From assembly GCF_001908095.1 (NCBI RefSeq), contig NZ_MKGR01000008.1, positions 62,001 through 126,000 on the forward strand: a stretch of DNA of 64,000 bases, given 5' to 3'. Both the position numbers and the translations under genes were made by a program. Under the pieces are notes generated by a model. That model made no database searches. It was not told where the DNA came from and saw only the letters and a program-made list of their open reading frames with translations. Source of the DNA: Xenorhabdus thuongxuanensis. Lineage in GTDB: Bacteria; Pseudomonadota; Gammaproteobacteria; Enterobacterales; Enterobacteriaceae. Shown here in pieces: positions 10,499 through 19,490 of this stretch. The stretch's first letter is position 1, and each line of letters starts with the position of its first letter.

Positions 10499-10888
10499 AT
10501 GGCAAGTAAGGATCTGAGATTTTTGGTCGTCGATGACTTTTCAACTATGCGTCGAATTGTGCGTAATCTACTGAAAGAATTGGGATTCAACAACGTAGAT
10601 GAAGCACAGGATGGGGCAGAAGCGTTGACTAAACTCCGCACCGCCGAATTTGATTTTGTTATTTCTGACTGGAACATGCCAAATATTGATGGCCTAGAAT
10701 TGCTGAAAACGATTCGTAGTGAAGAAAAACTGGCAGCCTTACCTGTCCTGATGGTAACGGCAGAGGCAAAAAAAGAAAATATTATTGCAGCAGCACAAGC
10801 CGGAGCCAGCGGTTATGTTGTGAAACCGTTTACTGCGGCTATTTTGGAAGAGAAACTCAATAAAATATTTGAAAAATTGGGGCTCTAA
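10499..10888 (+). CDS. cheY: Chemotaxis response regulator CheY
   Basis: CheY is the diffusible response regulator which, when phosphorylated, binds FliM (encoded at 53 kb) to cause clockwise rotation. The product is 129 residues, the same as E. coli. It has the acidic pocket VVDDF, phospho-acceptor Asp57 ([11 protein letters not shown]), and the conserved lysine in GYVVKPF. The frame is open from 10478, but the ATG at 10499 has AAGGAG five bases upstream and gives the family N-terminus MASKDLRF. The gap before it holds a small GCAGC/GCTGC hairpin and a repeated GTTGTATTTG. Confidence 0.97.
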   Translation: MASKDLRFLVVDDFSTMRRIVRNLLKELGFNNVDEAQDGAEALTKLRTAEFDFVISDWNMPNIDGLELLKTIRSEEKLAALPVLMVTAEAKKENIIAAAQAGASGYVVKPFTAAILEEKLNKIFEKLGL

Positions 10889-10897
10889 GGAGACAAA

Positions 10898-11554
10898 ATG
10901 AGTGAAAATCCAGTCATGCCGAGAAGTGAGGCGATCTCGACCAGTGAGATAATCAGCCGTATTGGGCAGTTAACCAGAATGCTGCGCGATAGTTTACGTG
11001 AACTGGGATTGGATCAAACCATCGCTCAGGCGGCTGAAGCGATCCCAGATGCAAGAGAGCGATTAAATTACGTTGTTCAAATGACGGCACAAGCGGCTGA
11101 AAGGGTGTTGAACTGCGTTGAAGTAGCACAGCCCCGTCAGAACGAATTAGAAGCATCAGCAAAAGCCTTAACCCAACGTTGGGATGAGTGGTTTGCAAAT
11201 CCGAAGAATTTAGATCTGACTGATGCTCGCTCACTGGTAACGGACACGAGAAACTATCTGAATCTCGTACCTGATCATGTTTCATTTACCAACACCAAAT
11301 TGCTTGAGATTATGATGGCGCAGGACTTTCAGGATCTTACTGGGCAGGTAATTAAACGGATGATGGAAGTCATTCAGGAGCTGGAAAAACAGTTGGTCAT
11401 GGTATTAATGGAAAATATGCCTTCTGACCAGATAGCTAAAGCGCAAAAAGAGAACGATAGCCTTCTTAACGGCCCTCAAGTTAATCAGAATGGTGCTGGC
11501 GTTATTACCAATCAAGCACAGGTTGATGATTTATTGGATAGTTTAGGTTTTTGA
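10898..11554 (+). CDS. cheZ: CheY phosphatase CheZ
   Basis: CheZ accelerates dephosphorylation of CheY-P. The 218-residue helical protein contains the catalytic stretch [12 protein letters not shown], in which Asp146 and Gln150 correspond to E. coli Asp143 and Gln147. It ends with the CheY-binding peptide [10 protein letters not shown]. It begins nine bases after cheY and closes the chemotaxis block. In E. coli flhB follows directly; here three unrelated genes intervene. Confidence 0.97.
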   Translation: MSENPVMPRSEAISTSEIISRIGQLTRMLRDSLRELGLDQTIAQAAEAIPDARERLNYVVQMTAQAAERVLNCVEVAQPRQNELEASAKALTQRWDEWFANPKNLDLTDARSLVTDTRNYLNLVPDHVSFTNTKLLEIMMAQDFQDLTGQVIKRMMEVIQELEKQLVMVLMENMPSDQIAKAQKENDSLLNGPQVNQNGAGVITNQAQVDDLLDSLGF

Positions 11555-11608
11555 TAACGAGTGTAATAGCTTTAACGAACAGAATTTTTATATTTTGAGG
11601 GCGTTTGG

Positions 11609-12481
11609 GTGAACAGGATAGCTGATCCAAGCGCCTGCTCCGATGGCATTAATTCAGGCTATGCAGAGGAAAATATTGTGGAGTCGATTGATAGAGTCAT
11701 TAAGTTAAAAGATTCATTGGTTTCTTACCGCAAGGTATTTCCAGAAAATAAGCAAAGTAACAAAAAACCAATAGTCTTCTTGCATGGCACAAATAGCAGC
11801 GGTAACAGTAGCTTTGGCGAGATCAAAAAGGCATTTAGTAGTGACCGAGCCGTTATAATCCCTGATTATGCAGGATGTGGAAATTCTGAACTACCGCTAG
11901 AAACATTGACTATTGAGCACCTGGCGGAACAGATTGCTGCTGTGATAGAAGATAGTAGTAATATTCCTGTTGATTTAGTAGGCGTTTCTCTGGGAGCGGT
12001 CGTCGCGGCAGTTGTAGCAGCTAAATATCCAAACCTCATTGATAAATTAATATTGACTGCACCGTGGGCGACAAATAGTGATCCTCGCCATCAATTGATA
12101 TTCAATACTTGGTTACATTTAGAGTTGAATGATAAATCATCAGCAATGGCTTTCGCTTTATCACATGCCCTAAGTCCTGAATTTATCTCATCGTTGGGAC
12201 ATGAAACCATACAGTGGATTTGCTCTCAACCGGCAGAAAAAGGGATAGAAAAACGTATTGCTTTGGGATTATCCATAGATATAAAAGATTATCTTACTCA
12301 AATAGATAAAAATACGCTGATTATTGGATTAAACAGTGATACGTTAATTCCGCCTTATTTGGTACGTGAAGTTTATAAGAATATTAACAACAGTACATAT
12401 AAAGAGATTAATAGTGGTCACGCGGTACAGATTGAGAAACCAGCAGAGTGGATTAGTCTGATAAAAGATTTTATAAGCTAA
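11609..12481 (+). CDS. Alpha/beta hydrolase of unknown substrate
   Basis: The 290-residue protein has the alpha/beta-hydrolase pattern: an oxyanion-hole HGTNSSG near residue 58, the nucleophile elbow GVSLG, an acid in GLNSDTLIPP, and a catalytic histidine in INSGHAVQIEKP near the C-terminus. No signal peptide is seen, so it should be cytoplasmic. The first 45 residues are not obviously part of the fold. The start is a GTG at 11609 with GAGGG upstream. It stands between cheZ and flhB, where enterobacteria normally have nothing, and its last four bases overlap the convergent recombinase gene. The substrate cannot be predicted; esterase, lipase and peptide-releasing thioesterase activities are all possible. 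Confidence 0.8.
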   Translation: MNRIADPSACSDGINSGYAEENIVESIDRVIKLKDSLVSYRKVFPENKQSNKKPIVFLHGTNSSGNSSFGEIKKAFSSDRAVIIPDYAGCGNSELPLETLTIEHLAEQIAAVIEDSSNIPVDLVGVSLGAVVAAVVAAKYPNLIDKLILTAPWATNSDPRHQLIFNTWLHLELNDKSSAMAFALSHALSPEFISSLGHETIQWICSQPAEKGIEKRIALGLSIDIKDYLTQIDKNTLIIGLNSDTLIPPYLVREVYKNINNSTYKEINSGHAVQIEKPAEWISLIKDFIS

Positions 12482-13041
12482 TTAACCACTTCCCCTACGG
12501 GTAAGTACTTATAAATTGTTGATAACGATACATTATAAATAATCGACAACTGCTTCCGGCTATGTCCTTTATTCAGTAATCTGGCGGCCTGTTGTCGATT
12601 CTCCTCGGTAAACACTACTGGCCGTCCACCAATTCGCCCTTGTTCCCGTGCTGCGGCCAAACCTGCATTGGTTCTTTCTACAATCAGTTCACGTTCCATT
12701 TCTGCCAGGGCACTCATCACATGGAAAAAAAACCTTCCCATTGCCGTACTGGTGTCAATACTGTCAGTCAGGCTTTGAAAATGAACTCCGCGTTCATGCA
12801 GTTCTGAAATCAGTGTGATCAGATTCTTCACACTGCGTCCCAGTCGATCCAATTTCCAAACCACCAGTGTATCGCCAGAGTTAAGATGCTTTAAGGCTTG
12901 TTTTAGCCCCGGACGGTTAGCCGTTTTCCCGCTAATCTTGTCTTCAAAAATCAGTTCACAATTAATACTGATTAACGCATTTCTTTGTAAGTCACTATTT
13001 TGATCATTTGTTGACACTCTAATGTAACCAACTCTTGCCAT
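12478..13041 (-). CDS. Serine recombinase (resolvase/invertase family)
   Basis: This 187-residue protein is a small serine recombinase. It starts MARVGYIRVST, placing the catalytic serine at position 10. It carries the conserved arginines of WKLDRLGRS (Arg66, Arg69) and the MSALAEMERELIVERT helix, and ends with a resolvase-type helix-turn-helix (about 145-180). The family cleaves and rejoins DNA at short inverted or direct sites. The ATG at 13041 is preferred over the one at 13059 because AAAGGA precedes it by seven bases. It faces the hydrolase gene tail to tail with a 4-bp overlap. Which site it acts on is not visible. Confidence 0.92.
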   Translation of the reverse strand: MARVGYIRVSTNDQNSDLQRNALISINCELIFEDKISGKTANRPGLKQALKHLNSGDTLVVWKLDRLGRSVKNLITLISELHERGVHFQSLTDSIDTSTAMGRFFFHVMSALAEMERELIVERTNAGLAAAREQGRIGGRPVVFTEENRQQAARLLNKGHSRKQLSIIYNVSLSTIYKYLPVGEVVN

Positions 13042-13356
13042 TGATAATCCTTTAGTCACTCTTGAAACTATTACAAGGAAAATAATACCTTTTTATTCAC
13101 TATAAAAAACCTTTAATTTATTTAATGTTATGATAAAAATTTGGTGCTGGAGGGAGGATATCAGAATCAGTGGTGTAACAAGAATTATTGTCAATAAGGT
13201 TGATAAAGAGTAACCATGACGAGTGATTTAACTCACAGTATCAATTTTTTCTTACCAAGGATAGCCAATTAATCCTCGCTTATTTCTTCAAAATGCTCTT
13301 TATTTAATTGAAATAATTTTGTTGTCAATTTGTTACATTAAATGCCGAGGGTGTAT
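13042..13356. other. Intergenic region between recombinase and symporter
   Basis: This 315-base AT-rich divergent gap must hold promoters for both neighbours. I see no clear sigma-70 pair. TTGTCAAT occurs twice (near 13182 and 13326). A possible 18-codon reading frame lies at 13216-13272 on +, preceded by AAAGAG; it could be a leader peptide or chance. AAAAAACCTTT near 13106 is at most a half-match to an invertase crossover site. Confidence 0.5.
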
Positions 13357-14733
13357 ATGGAATTGATTACACAATGGTTAGCTGCATTAAACGGGGTAGT
13401 ATGGGGCGTTCCCATGCTAATTGGGCTTTTGGGTATTGGTATCTTCATGCAAATCCGCTTGTCCTTCTTACCAATCCGTAAATTAGGCACAGGGTTCAAA
13501 TTACTCTTTCAAAAAAATGAACAACGAGGTGAAGGCCAGATTTCACCTTTTAACGCATTAATGACTGCATTGTCAGCAACAATCGGGACTGGAAATATTG
13601 CAGGAGTAGCGACAGCCATTGTGATGGGCGGGCCGGGAGCTATGTTCTGGATGTGGATGACCGCATTGGTGGGCATGGCAACGAAATATTCGGAAGCGGT
13701 ATTGGCGGTACGTTTCCGTGAAACCGATAAAAACGGTAATTACGTTGGCGGCCCGATGTATTACATAAAAAATGGCTTGGGGAAAAAATGGGTGTGGCTG
13801 GGCACACTCTTTGCTTTTTTTGGCAGTATTGCGGGTTTTGGTATCGGCAATACAGTACAAGCTAACTCTGTCGCTGACGTATTGCAAAGTAACTTTGGTA
13901 TTGAAAAAACCATAACGGCCGGCATCTTGGTCGTTCTGGTTGGTGCCGTGTTAATTGGCGGTATCAAGCGTATTTCTGATGTTGCAGGTAAATTAGTGCC
14001 TATTATGACTGTTGGTTACTTTGGAGCGGGAGTTATCGTTTTGGCACTTAATTTTACCGCTATCCCCGATGCACTTGCTTTAATCATCAAATCAGCTTTC
14101 ACTCCCGTTGCGGCACAGGGGGGATTTGCTGGCGCAGCCGTTTGGGCAGCAATCCGTTTTGGTATTGCCCGTGGTGTATTCTCTAACGAAGCGGGTATGG
14201 GAAGTGCGCCTATTGCCCATGCAGCGGCAAAAACTCAAAACCCTATTCGTCAGGGTTTGATTGCTATGCTGGGAACCTTTATTGATACGATCATCGTCTG
14301 TTCCGTGACGGGTTTGACCATTGTTATTACTGGTGGCTGGCTGACTGGCCAAACAGGCGCAACATTGACTGCGGCTTCCTTCTCAGCCGTGATCCCAGGA
14401 GGCAACTATGTCGTTGCTGTTGCCCTGGCTATTTTCGCCTTTACAACCATCTTGGGATGGAGTTTTTACGGTGAGAAATGTGTCCAATATTTATTGGGGC
14501 CAAAAGCCATAGTGCCTTTCCGTATCGCTTGGATTATCGCGTTGCCGATTGGTGCTACTCAGTCGTTAACATTTGTTTGGTTGTTGGCGGATACCCTTAA
14601 TGCCATGATGGCGATCCCCAACTTGATAGCGATTGCCTTTCTCAGTCCAGTTGTCTATCGCCTGACGAAAGATCATATTCGTGATGTCAATGCCGACAGT
14701 ATTGATATTAAGGCACCCGTTAAAACGGATTGA
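13357..14733 (+). CDS. Sodium:alanine/glycine symporter (AGCS family)
   Basis: This 458-residue inner-membrane transporter has about ten to eleven hydrophobic segments and AGCS (AlsT/DagA) family signatures. These include the N-terminal GIGIFMQIRLSFLPIRK, the helix ALSATIGTGNIAGVATAI, and ARGVFSNEAGMGSAPIAHA. Family members import alanine or glycine with sodium. The ATG at 13357 is chosen because GAGGG lies five bases upstream; an ATG at 13342 in the same frame lacks a ribosome site. It is unrelated to flagella by function and is followed by a strong hairpin, so it is probably its own transcription unit. Confidence 0.92.
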   Translation: MELITQWLAALNGVVWGVPMLIGLLGIGIFMQIRLSFLPIRKLGTGFKLLFQKNEQRGEGQISPFNALMTALSATIGTGNIAGVATAIVMGGPGAMFWMWMTALVGMATKYSEAVLAVRFRETDKNGNYVGGPMYYIKNGLGKKWVWLGTLFAFFGSIAGFGIGNTVQANSVADVLQSNFGIEKTITAGILVVLVGAVLIGGIKRISDVAGKLVPIMTVGYFGAGVIVLALNFTAIPDALALIIKSAFTPVAAQGGFAGAAVWAAIRFGIARGVFSNEAGMGSAPIAHAAAKTQNPIRQGLIAMLGTFIDTIIVCSVTGLTIVITGGWLTGQTGATLTAASFSAVIPGGNYVVAVALAIFAFTTILGWSFYGEKCVQYLLGPKAIVPFRIAWIIALPIGATQSLTFVWLLADTLNAMMAIPNLIAIAFLSPVVYRLTKDHIRDVNADSIDIKAPVKTD

Positions 14734-14741
14734 AAAACGAT

Positions 14742-14769
14742 TTGAGATGGCTGGTGACAGCCATCTCAA
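14742..14769 (+). terminator. Terminator after the symporter gene
   Basis: TTGAGATGGCTG-GTGA-CAGCCATCTCAA is a perfect 12-bp stem with a four-base loop beginning eight bases after the stop codon. No T-run follows on +, but A-rich sequence before it gives a T-run on the other strand. It separates the symporter from the flhBA operon. Confidence 0.7.
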
Positions 14770-14787
14770 TCCAGGACAATTGTCCAT

Positions 14788-14831
14788 AATGCCTCAAATA
14801 CCCCCGCAAATTTTGCAGTGTTCCCGCCATT
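14788..14831 (+). promoter_or_regulatory. Likely FlhDC operator upstream of flhB
   Basis: AATGCCTCAAATACCC (14788-14803) and, inverted, AATGGCGGGAACACTG (14831-14816) are separated by about 11 bases. This matches the two-half-site layout of the FlhD4C2 box (AAYGSNNNAAATAGCG type). It lies about 100 bases before the flhB start, as expected for a class 2 flagellar operon. Just upstream is a perfect 12-bp palindrome, GGACAATTGTCC (14774-14785), of unknown role. Confidence 0.5.
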
Positions 14832-14929
14832 GAATTTCTGGGCTTTTGTCATGCTTAGCACAATCTTATTTGTCCTCTCCTAAAGGCAAATTTTCTGCAT
14901 GTAATCACAAATGCTCATCAAGGAAAGCT

Positions 14930-16081
14930 GTGGCTGAAGATAGCGATCTCGAAAAAACCGAAGAACCCACGCCCCATAAACGGGAAAAAGCGCGCAAAGA
15001 AGGGCAAATTGCACGTTCTAAGGAACTCACTTCAATCTTGATGTTAGCAGGAGGGGTAAGCCTACTCTGGATGAGTGGACAATCGATTACCCACGAACTT
15101 TCCCTGATGGTATTTGAAGGATTCAACTTCGACCATAACATGGTCAGTAACGATAAACAGATGGTGCAACAAGTCGGCCGATTACTGAAACAGGCGGTTT
15201 GGGCATTATTGCCGGTTTTTATTGGATTGGTATTGATTGCCCTCAGTGCACCAGCATTGATGGGGGGGCTGCTATTCAGTTCAAAATCTATCAAATTTGA
15301 TTTGACTAAGCTGAATCCCATTTCTGGTTTAAAGAAAATCTTCTCCATGAATGCACTGGCGGAATTATTCAAAGCTATTTTAAAGGCATCACTAGTTGGA
15401 GGCGGTGCGGCTCTGTTTATTTGGCTTAATTGGCCTACTATGCTCAATCTGACTGCTCAGCATCCGCTGATAGCCTTGAGCGATGCTATGATGATGCTAA
15501 TTTTTGCCGGTTATATTGTTTTATTTATGTTGATACCAATGGTGGCGTTTGATGTGTTTTATCAGATCCGCAGCCACTTGAAAAAATTGAGAATGACCCG
15601 TCAGGAGATCAAGGATGAATTTAAGGAGCAAGAAGGGGACCCACATGTAAAGGCAAGAATTCGTCAACAGCAGCGAGCGGCTGCGCGTAAGCGCATGATG
15701 GCAGATGTACCGAAAGCGGATGTTATTGTCACCAACCCAACTCATTACGCCGTTGCTTTGCAGTATGACAGTAAAAAAATGAGCGCCCCCAAAGTATTGG
15801 CAAAAGGGGCAGGACTCATTGCCTTACACATTAAAGAAATTGGTGCGGAAAATCGTATTCCATTACTGGAAGCCCCCTCCTTGGCACGGGCGTTATTTCG
15901 CCATGCTGAGGTAGGGGGCTTTATTCCTGCGGCGCTCTATGCTGCCGTCGCTGAAGTGCTTGCCTGGGTTTACCAATTGAAACGTTGGAAACAGGAAGGT
16001 GGCCTGAAACCGAAAAAACCTGAAAATCTGCCAGTGCCACCAGCACTGGATTTTGCTGGAGAAAATAATCGTCATGGCTAA
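14930..16081 (+). CDS. flhB: Flagellar export switch protein FlhB
   Basis: FlhB is an inner-membrane component of the flagellar type III export gate that switches specificity from rod/hook to filament substrates. The 383-residue protein has four membrane segments (within about 30-215) and a cytoplasmic domain with the self-cleavage motif NPTH (VIVTNPTHYAVAL). The frame is open from 14846, but the GTG at 14930 has AAGGA upstream. It gives AEDSDLEKTEEPTPHK, the family N-terminus, and a length matching E. coli (382). It overlaps flhA by eight bases. Its partner in substrate switching, FliK, is unusually long here. Confidence 0.97.
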   Translation: MAEDSDLEKTEEPTPHKREKARKEGQIARSKELTSILMLAGGVSLLWMSGQSITHELSLMVFEGFNFDHNMVSNDKQMVQQVGRLLKQAVWALLPVFIGLVLIALSAPALMGGLLFSSKSIKFDLTKLNPISGLKKIFSMNALAELFKAILKASLVGGGAALFIWLNWPTMLNLTAQHPLIALSDAMMMLIFAGYIVLFMLIPMVAFDVFYQIRSHLKKLRMTRQEIKDEFKEQEGDPHVKARIRQQQRAAARKRMMADVPKADVIVTNPTHYAVALQYDSKKMSAPKVLAKGAGLIALHIKEIGAENRIPLLEAPSLARALFRHAEVGGFIPAALYAAVAEVLAWVYQLKRWKQEGGLKPKKPENLPVPPALDFAGENNRHG

Positions 16082-18176
16082 TCTGGCCTCATTGTTTCGT
16101 TTATCGGGAAATCGTTTTGCGGGGAATATGAAAGGCTCCCAGTGGCAAATGCTTGCGGGGCCTGTTCTGATCCTCATGATCTTGTCGATGATGGTACTAC
16201 CGCTGCCACCATTCCTGCTCGATCTACTATTCACTTTCAATATTGCGCTTTCTATCATGGTCTTGCTGGTGGCAATGTTCACCCGTCGGACACTGGATTT
16301 TGCCGCATTCCCGACCATTTTGCTGTTCTCAACCTTACTACGCTTATCACTTAACGTCGCTTCCACGCGAATTATCCTGATGGAAGGACACACGGGATCT
16401 GCCGCAGCAGGGCAAGTCGTGGAAGCTTTTGGTCACTTCCTTGTTGGCGGTAATTTTGCCATTGGTATCGTGGTTTTCGTCATCTTGATCCTGATTAACT
16501 TTATGGTCATTACCAAAGGTGCAGGGCGTATTGCAGAAGTCGGTGCGCGCTTTGTATTGGATGGAATGCCTGGTAAACAGATGGCGATTGATGCCGATTT
16601 GAACGCTGGATTGATCGGCGAAGATGAAGCTAAAAAGCGTCGTTCTGAGGTCACACAGGAAGCGGATTTCTACGGTTCAATGGACGGTGCGAGCAAATTT
16701 GTACGTGGTGATGCGATTGCCGGATTGATGATATTGGTGATTAACATTATTGGTGGCTTGATCGTTGGTGTTGCCCAACACAATTTGCCTTTGAGTGATG
16801 CAGCGGAAACCTATACCTTGCTGACTATCGGTGATGGATTGGTTGCCCAGTTGCCTGCATTAATCATCTCCACAGCGGCTGGTGTTATCGTAACTCGTGT
16901 AGCGACGGACGAAGATGTTGGCCAGCAAATGGTGACCCAGCTTTTCAACAATCCCAAAGTAATGATGTTGAGTGCGGGTGTACTCGGTCTGCTTGGATTG
17001 GTGCCGGGAATGCCTAATTTCGTCTTTCTATTATTCACGGTGGCCTTGGCAGGTGTGGGTTATTTCCTATTACGTAAAGACAAAAATCCGCTTGTGATGC
17101 AAGATGAAGAAATGAAAGTGGTGGAAGAACAACAACAAACCGCAGAAGCTTCATGGTCTGATGTGCAATTGGAGGATCCACTGGGAATGGAAGTGGGTTA
17201 TCGTTTGATCCCCATGGTGGATTTCCGCCAAAACGGTGAATTACTTGGTCGTATTAGCGGTATTCGTAAAAAATTTGCGCAAGAAGTGGGGTATCTTCCA
17301 CCAGTCGTACATATTCGTGACAACCTTGAATTAGCACCAGCCAGCTACCGTATCATGATGAAAGGCGTAGAAATTGGACGTGGCGAAGCACATCCGGGAC
17401 GTTGGTTGGCGATTAATCCGGGTGGTGCTGTAGGTGAATTGCAAGGTGACTTGACGGCAGATCCTGCCTTTGGTCTGGCTGCAGTTTGGATTGATGACAG
17501 CCTAAGAGAACAAGCGCAGGTGCAAGGTTATACTGTTGTGGCGGCCAGTACGGTTGTTGCAACTCACCTAAACCATTTGTTATCCCAGCATTCTAGTGAG
17601 CTGTTTGGAAGACAGGAAGCGCAACAATTGTTTGAGCGTGTCAGTCAGGAAATGCCGAAACTGACGGAGGATTTCATTCCTGATGTAGTGAGCCTGACAA
17701 CTTTGCATAAGGTCCTGCAAAACTTACTGGCGGAACAAGTGCCGATTCGCGATATGCGCACTATTATTGAAACACTGGCAGAACATGCTCCGGTACAGAA
17801 AGATCCTTATGAATTAACTGCCATGATCCGAATCGCGCTTGGCAGAGCGATTGCCCAGCAATGGTTCCCGAGTGCGGACGAAATTAAAGTCATTGGTTTG
17901 GATGTGGGTTTGGAAAGATTACTGCTGCAAGCACTGCAAAATGGCGGCGGATTGGAACCAGGCTTGGCAGAAAGTTTGGAACGTCAGGCGGCAGAAGCAT
18001 TGGAGCGTCAGGAAATGCTAGGAGCACCACCGGTATTATTGGTCAACCATGCACTTCGTCCACTGTTGTCCCGTTTCTTGCGTCGTGTACTGCCTCGGTT
18101 GGTTGTACTGTCTAACCTTGAAATCACTGACAATCGTCAAATCAGAATGACGGCAACGATTGGTGGTGCGAGGTAG
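16074..18176 (+). CDS. flhA: Flagellar export gate protein FlhA
   Basis: FlhA forms the ring of the export gate and docks substrate-chaperone complexes. The 700-residue protein has about eight N-terminal membrane helices, the signature RIAEVGARFVLDGMPGKQMA with the adjacent DADLNAGLI, and a large cytoplasmic domain (about 350-700). The ATG at 16074 lies inside the flhB stop region (ATGGCTAA overlap) and gives MANLASLFRL as in the family. E. coli has 692 residues. The usual third gene of the operon, flhE, is absent: a strong terminator follows the stop within 30 bases. Confidence 0.97.
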   Translation: MANLASLFRLSGNRFAGNMKGSQWQMLAGPVLILMILSMMVLPLPPFLLDLLFTFNIALSIMVLLVAMFTRRTLDFAAFPTILLFSTLLRLSLNVASTRIILMEGHTGSAAAGQVVEAFGHFLVGGNFAIGIVVFVILILINFMVITKGAGRIAEVGARFVLDGMPGKQMAIDADLNAGLIGEDEAKKRRSEVTQEADFYGSMDGASKFVRGDAIAGLMILVINIIGGLIVGVAQHNLPLSDAAETYTLLTIGDGLVAQLPALIISTAAGVIVTRVATDEDVGQQMVTQLFNNPKVMMLSAGVLGLLGLVPGMPNFVFLLFTVALAGVGYFLLRKDKNPLVMQDEEMKVVEEQQQTAEASWSDVQLEDPLGMEVGYRLIPMVDFRQNGELLGRISGIRKKFAQEVGYLPPVVHIRDNLELAPASYRIMMKGVEIGRGEAHPGRWLAINPGGAVGELQGDLTADPAFGLAAVWIDDSLREQAQVQGYTVVAASTVVATHLNHLLSQHSSELFGRQEAQQLFERVSQEMPKLTEDFIPDVVSLTTLHKVLQNLLAEQVPIRDMRTIIETLAEHAPVQKDPYELTAMIRIALGRAIAQQWFPSADEIKVIGLDVGLERLLLQALQNGGGLEPGLAESLERQAAEALERQEMLGAPPVLLVNHALRPLLSRFLRRVLPRLVVLSNLEITDNRQIRMTATIGGAR

Positions 18177-18201
18177 TCTTGATAAGAAAAAAATAATGAA
18201 T

Positions 18202-18231
18202 ATAAGGTGATCATTTAGATGATCACCTTAT
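18202..18231 (+). terminator. Terminator after flhA
   Basis: ATAAGGTGATCAT-TTAG-ATGATCACCTTAT forms a perfect 13-bp stem with a four-base loop, followed by TATA-rich sequence. It starts 25 bases after the flhA stop and should end the flhBA transcript. Confidence 0.8.
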
Positions 18232-19490
18232 TATAGATTAATCACGCATAATCAATTCTCAGGCTCCTGCCATTGTAGCTATTTTTTCATTTCTTCTGGA
18301 ACCAATTTAAACAGTATTTTGATTCGTTCCTCAATATTTCAATATATATTCCAATACGACTCATTGTACTATTTTTATTTTTCTCCAATCATCGTAATTT
18401 ATTATAATTAAAGGTAATAAGAAAGGAGTTAAGCAGAATGATCTGGATATGGCTAAGGCATTCTTACCAGAAGAGAAGGTATATTTAAACAATAATCAAT
18501 AAATCATAAATTACAGCGTAATTAATAACTCTGTAACTTGAAGAATTAAAGTTATTAAAATAGATATCAATCAGTGGAAAGTAAATCTTCACAGCAGATC
18601 AATATGCGATCTGATTAGAGTTATAAAATAATTATCTCTAATTTTAATTTTTTTAAATATAAATTTAATCAATGATATTGGACTTGATTATTTTACATAT
18701 GAATATATGGTGATGGCTTTTTCAGTCCAGCTAGAATTTAAGCCTGTTAATAAATAATAATCATGATGGGGTATTTAAAAGCATAAACCTTAATTGAAAG
18801 TGTCACTATTTTATATCAGTAATTAATAATGTAATTTTCAGAATTTTAAAGTAATTAAAATGGTATTGTGCATAAACTCAAGGGTCTATTTTTGAGTGAT
18901 TCTGGATGAGTTTTAATCTTGTTGCTTATTGTTTGTTCTAATAGTCAAAAATCCCAGATGATTGACAGTATGTAACGATCGAAACAAGTAGTTCAATAGC
19001 TTTTATCTATCAATTGTTTCTAATAAATAGTTAATAACAATTTTAATGATAAAATGAGTTAGTGTATCTTTGCTCCTCTGAAAATAGGGAATTTATTGCT
19101 CTTGTTTATATAATATATTGTTCTAAGTGAAATTCTTAATAATAAAATAAGGATAGGGAGATCATAACACAGTGGATAGTCTTTAACCAAAGAACAGTTT
19201 TGGTATTTTTATACACATATAGCCGTATGATTTGACGGAAAGAATAGAAATTATCAGGCCAGTATTTGGACTGAAATGTATATGGAAATAAATATATCTC
19301 CCATTTTTCTTCTAATTATTGAAAATATCTTTGTTTGGAATACCTGATTTAAGGGATTGTATTTATTAAATTCTAAAATGGAATGAATAAGGTTTTTTTG
19401 ATATTAATTTATTAATTTTTACAAGCTTTTAATCGAAATATATATTCATTTCGATGGGTTTTACACACATAATATAAATGGAATAAATAA
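18232..19490. other. Long AT-rich non-coding region upstream of the fimbrial operon
   Basis: About 1.26 kb contains no reading frame I can support on either strand; the few short frames (15-30 codons, for example at 18439) have no recognisable product. It is very AT-rich, with small hairpins such as CAGATC/GATCTG near 18594. An 8-bp stem ATCGAAAT/ATTTCGAT (19432-19455) lies 35 bases before the pilin start, in the probable leader. It occupies the place of flhE and could hold decayed DNA, a silencer-bound fimbrial promoter or an unannotated RNA. I found no long inverted repeat of the phase-switch type. Confidence 0.6.

Noticed and set aside
13100..13125. Hin/Gin-type crossover site near the recombinase gene
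   Set aside because: Only a half-site resemblance (AAAAAACCTT); no partner in inverted orientation was found.
18439..18490. Short reading frame with a good ribosome site (AAAGGAG) in the region upstream of the fimbriae
   Set aside because: It codes only 16 residues without any recognisable feature; probably chance in AT-rich DNA.
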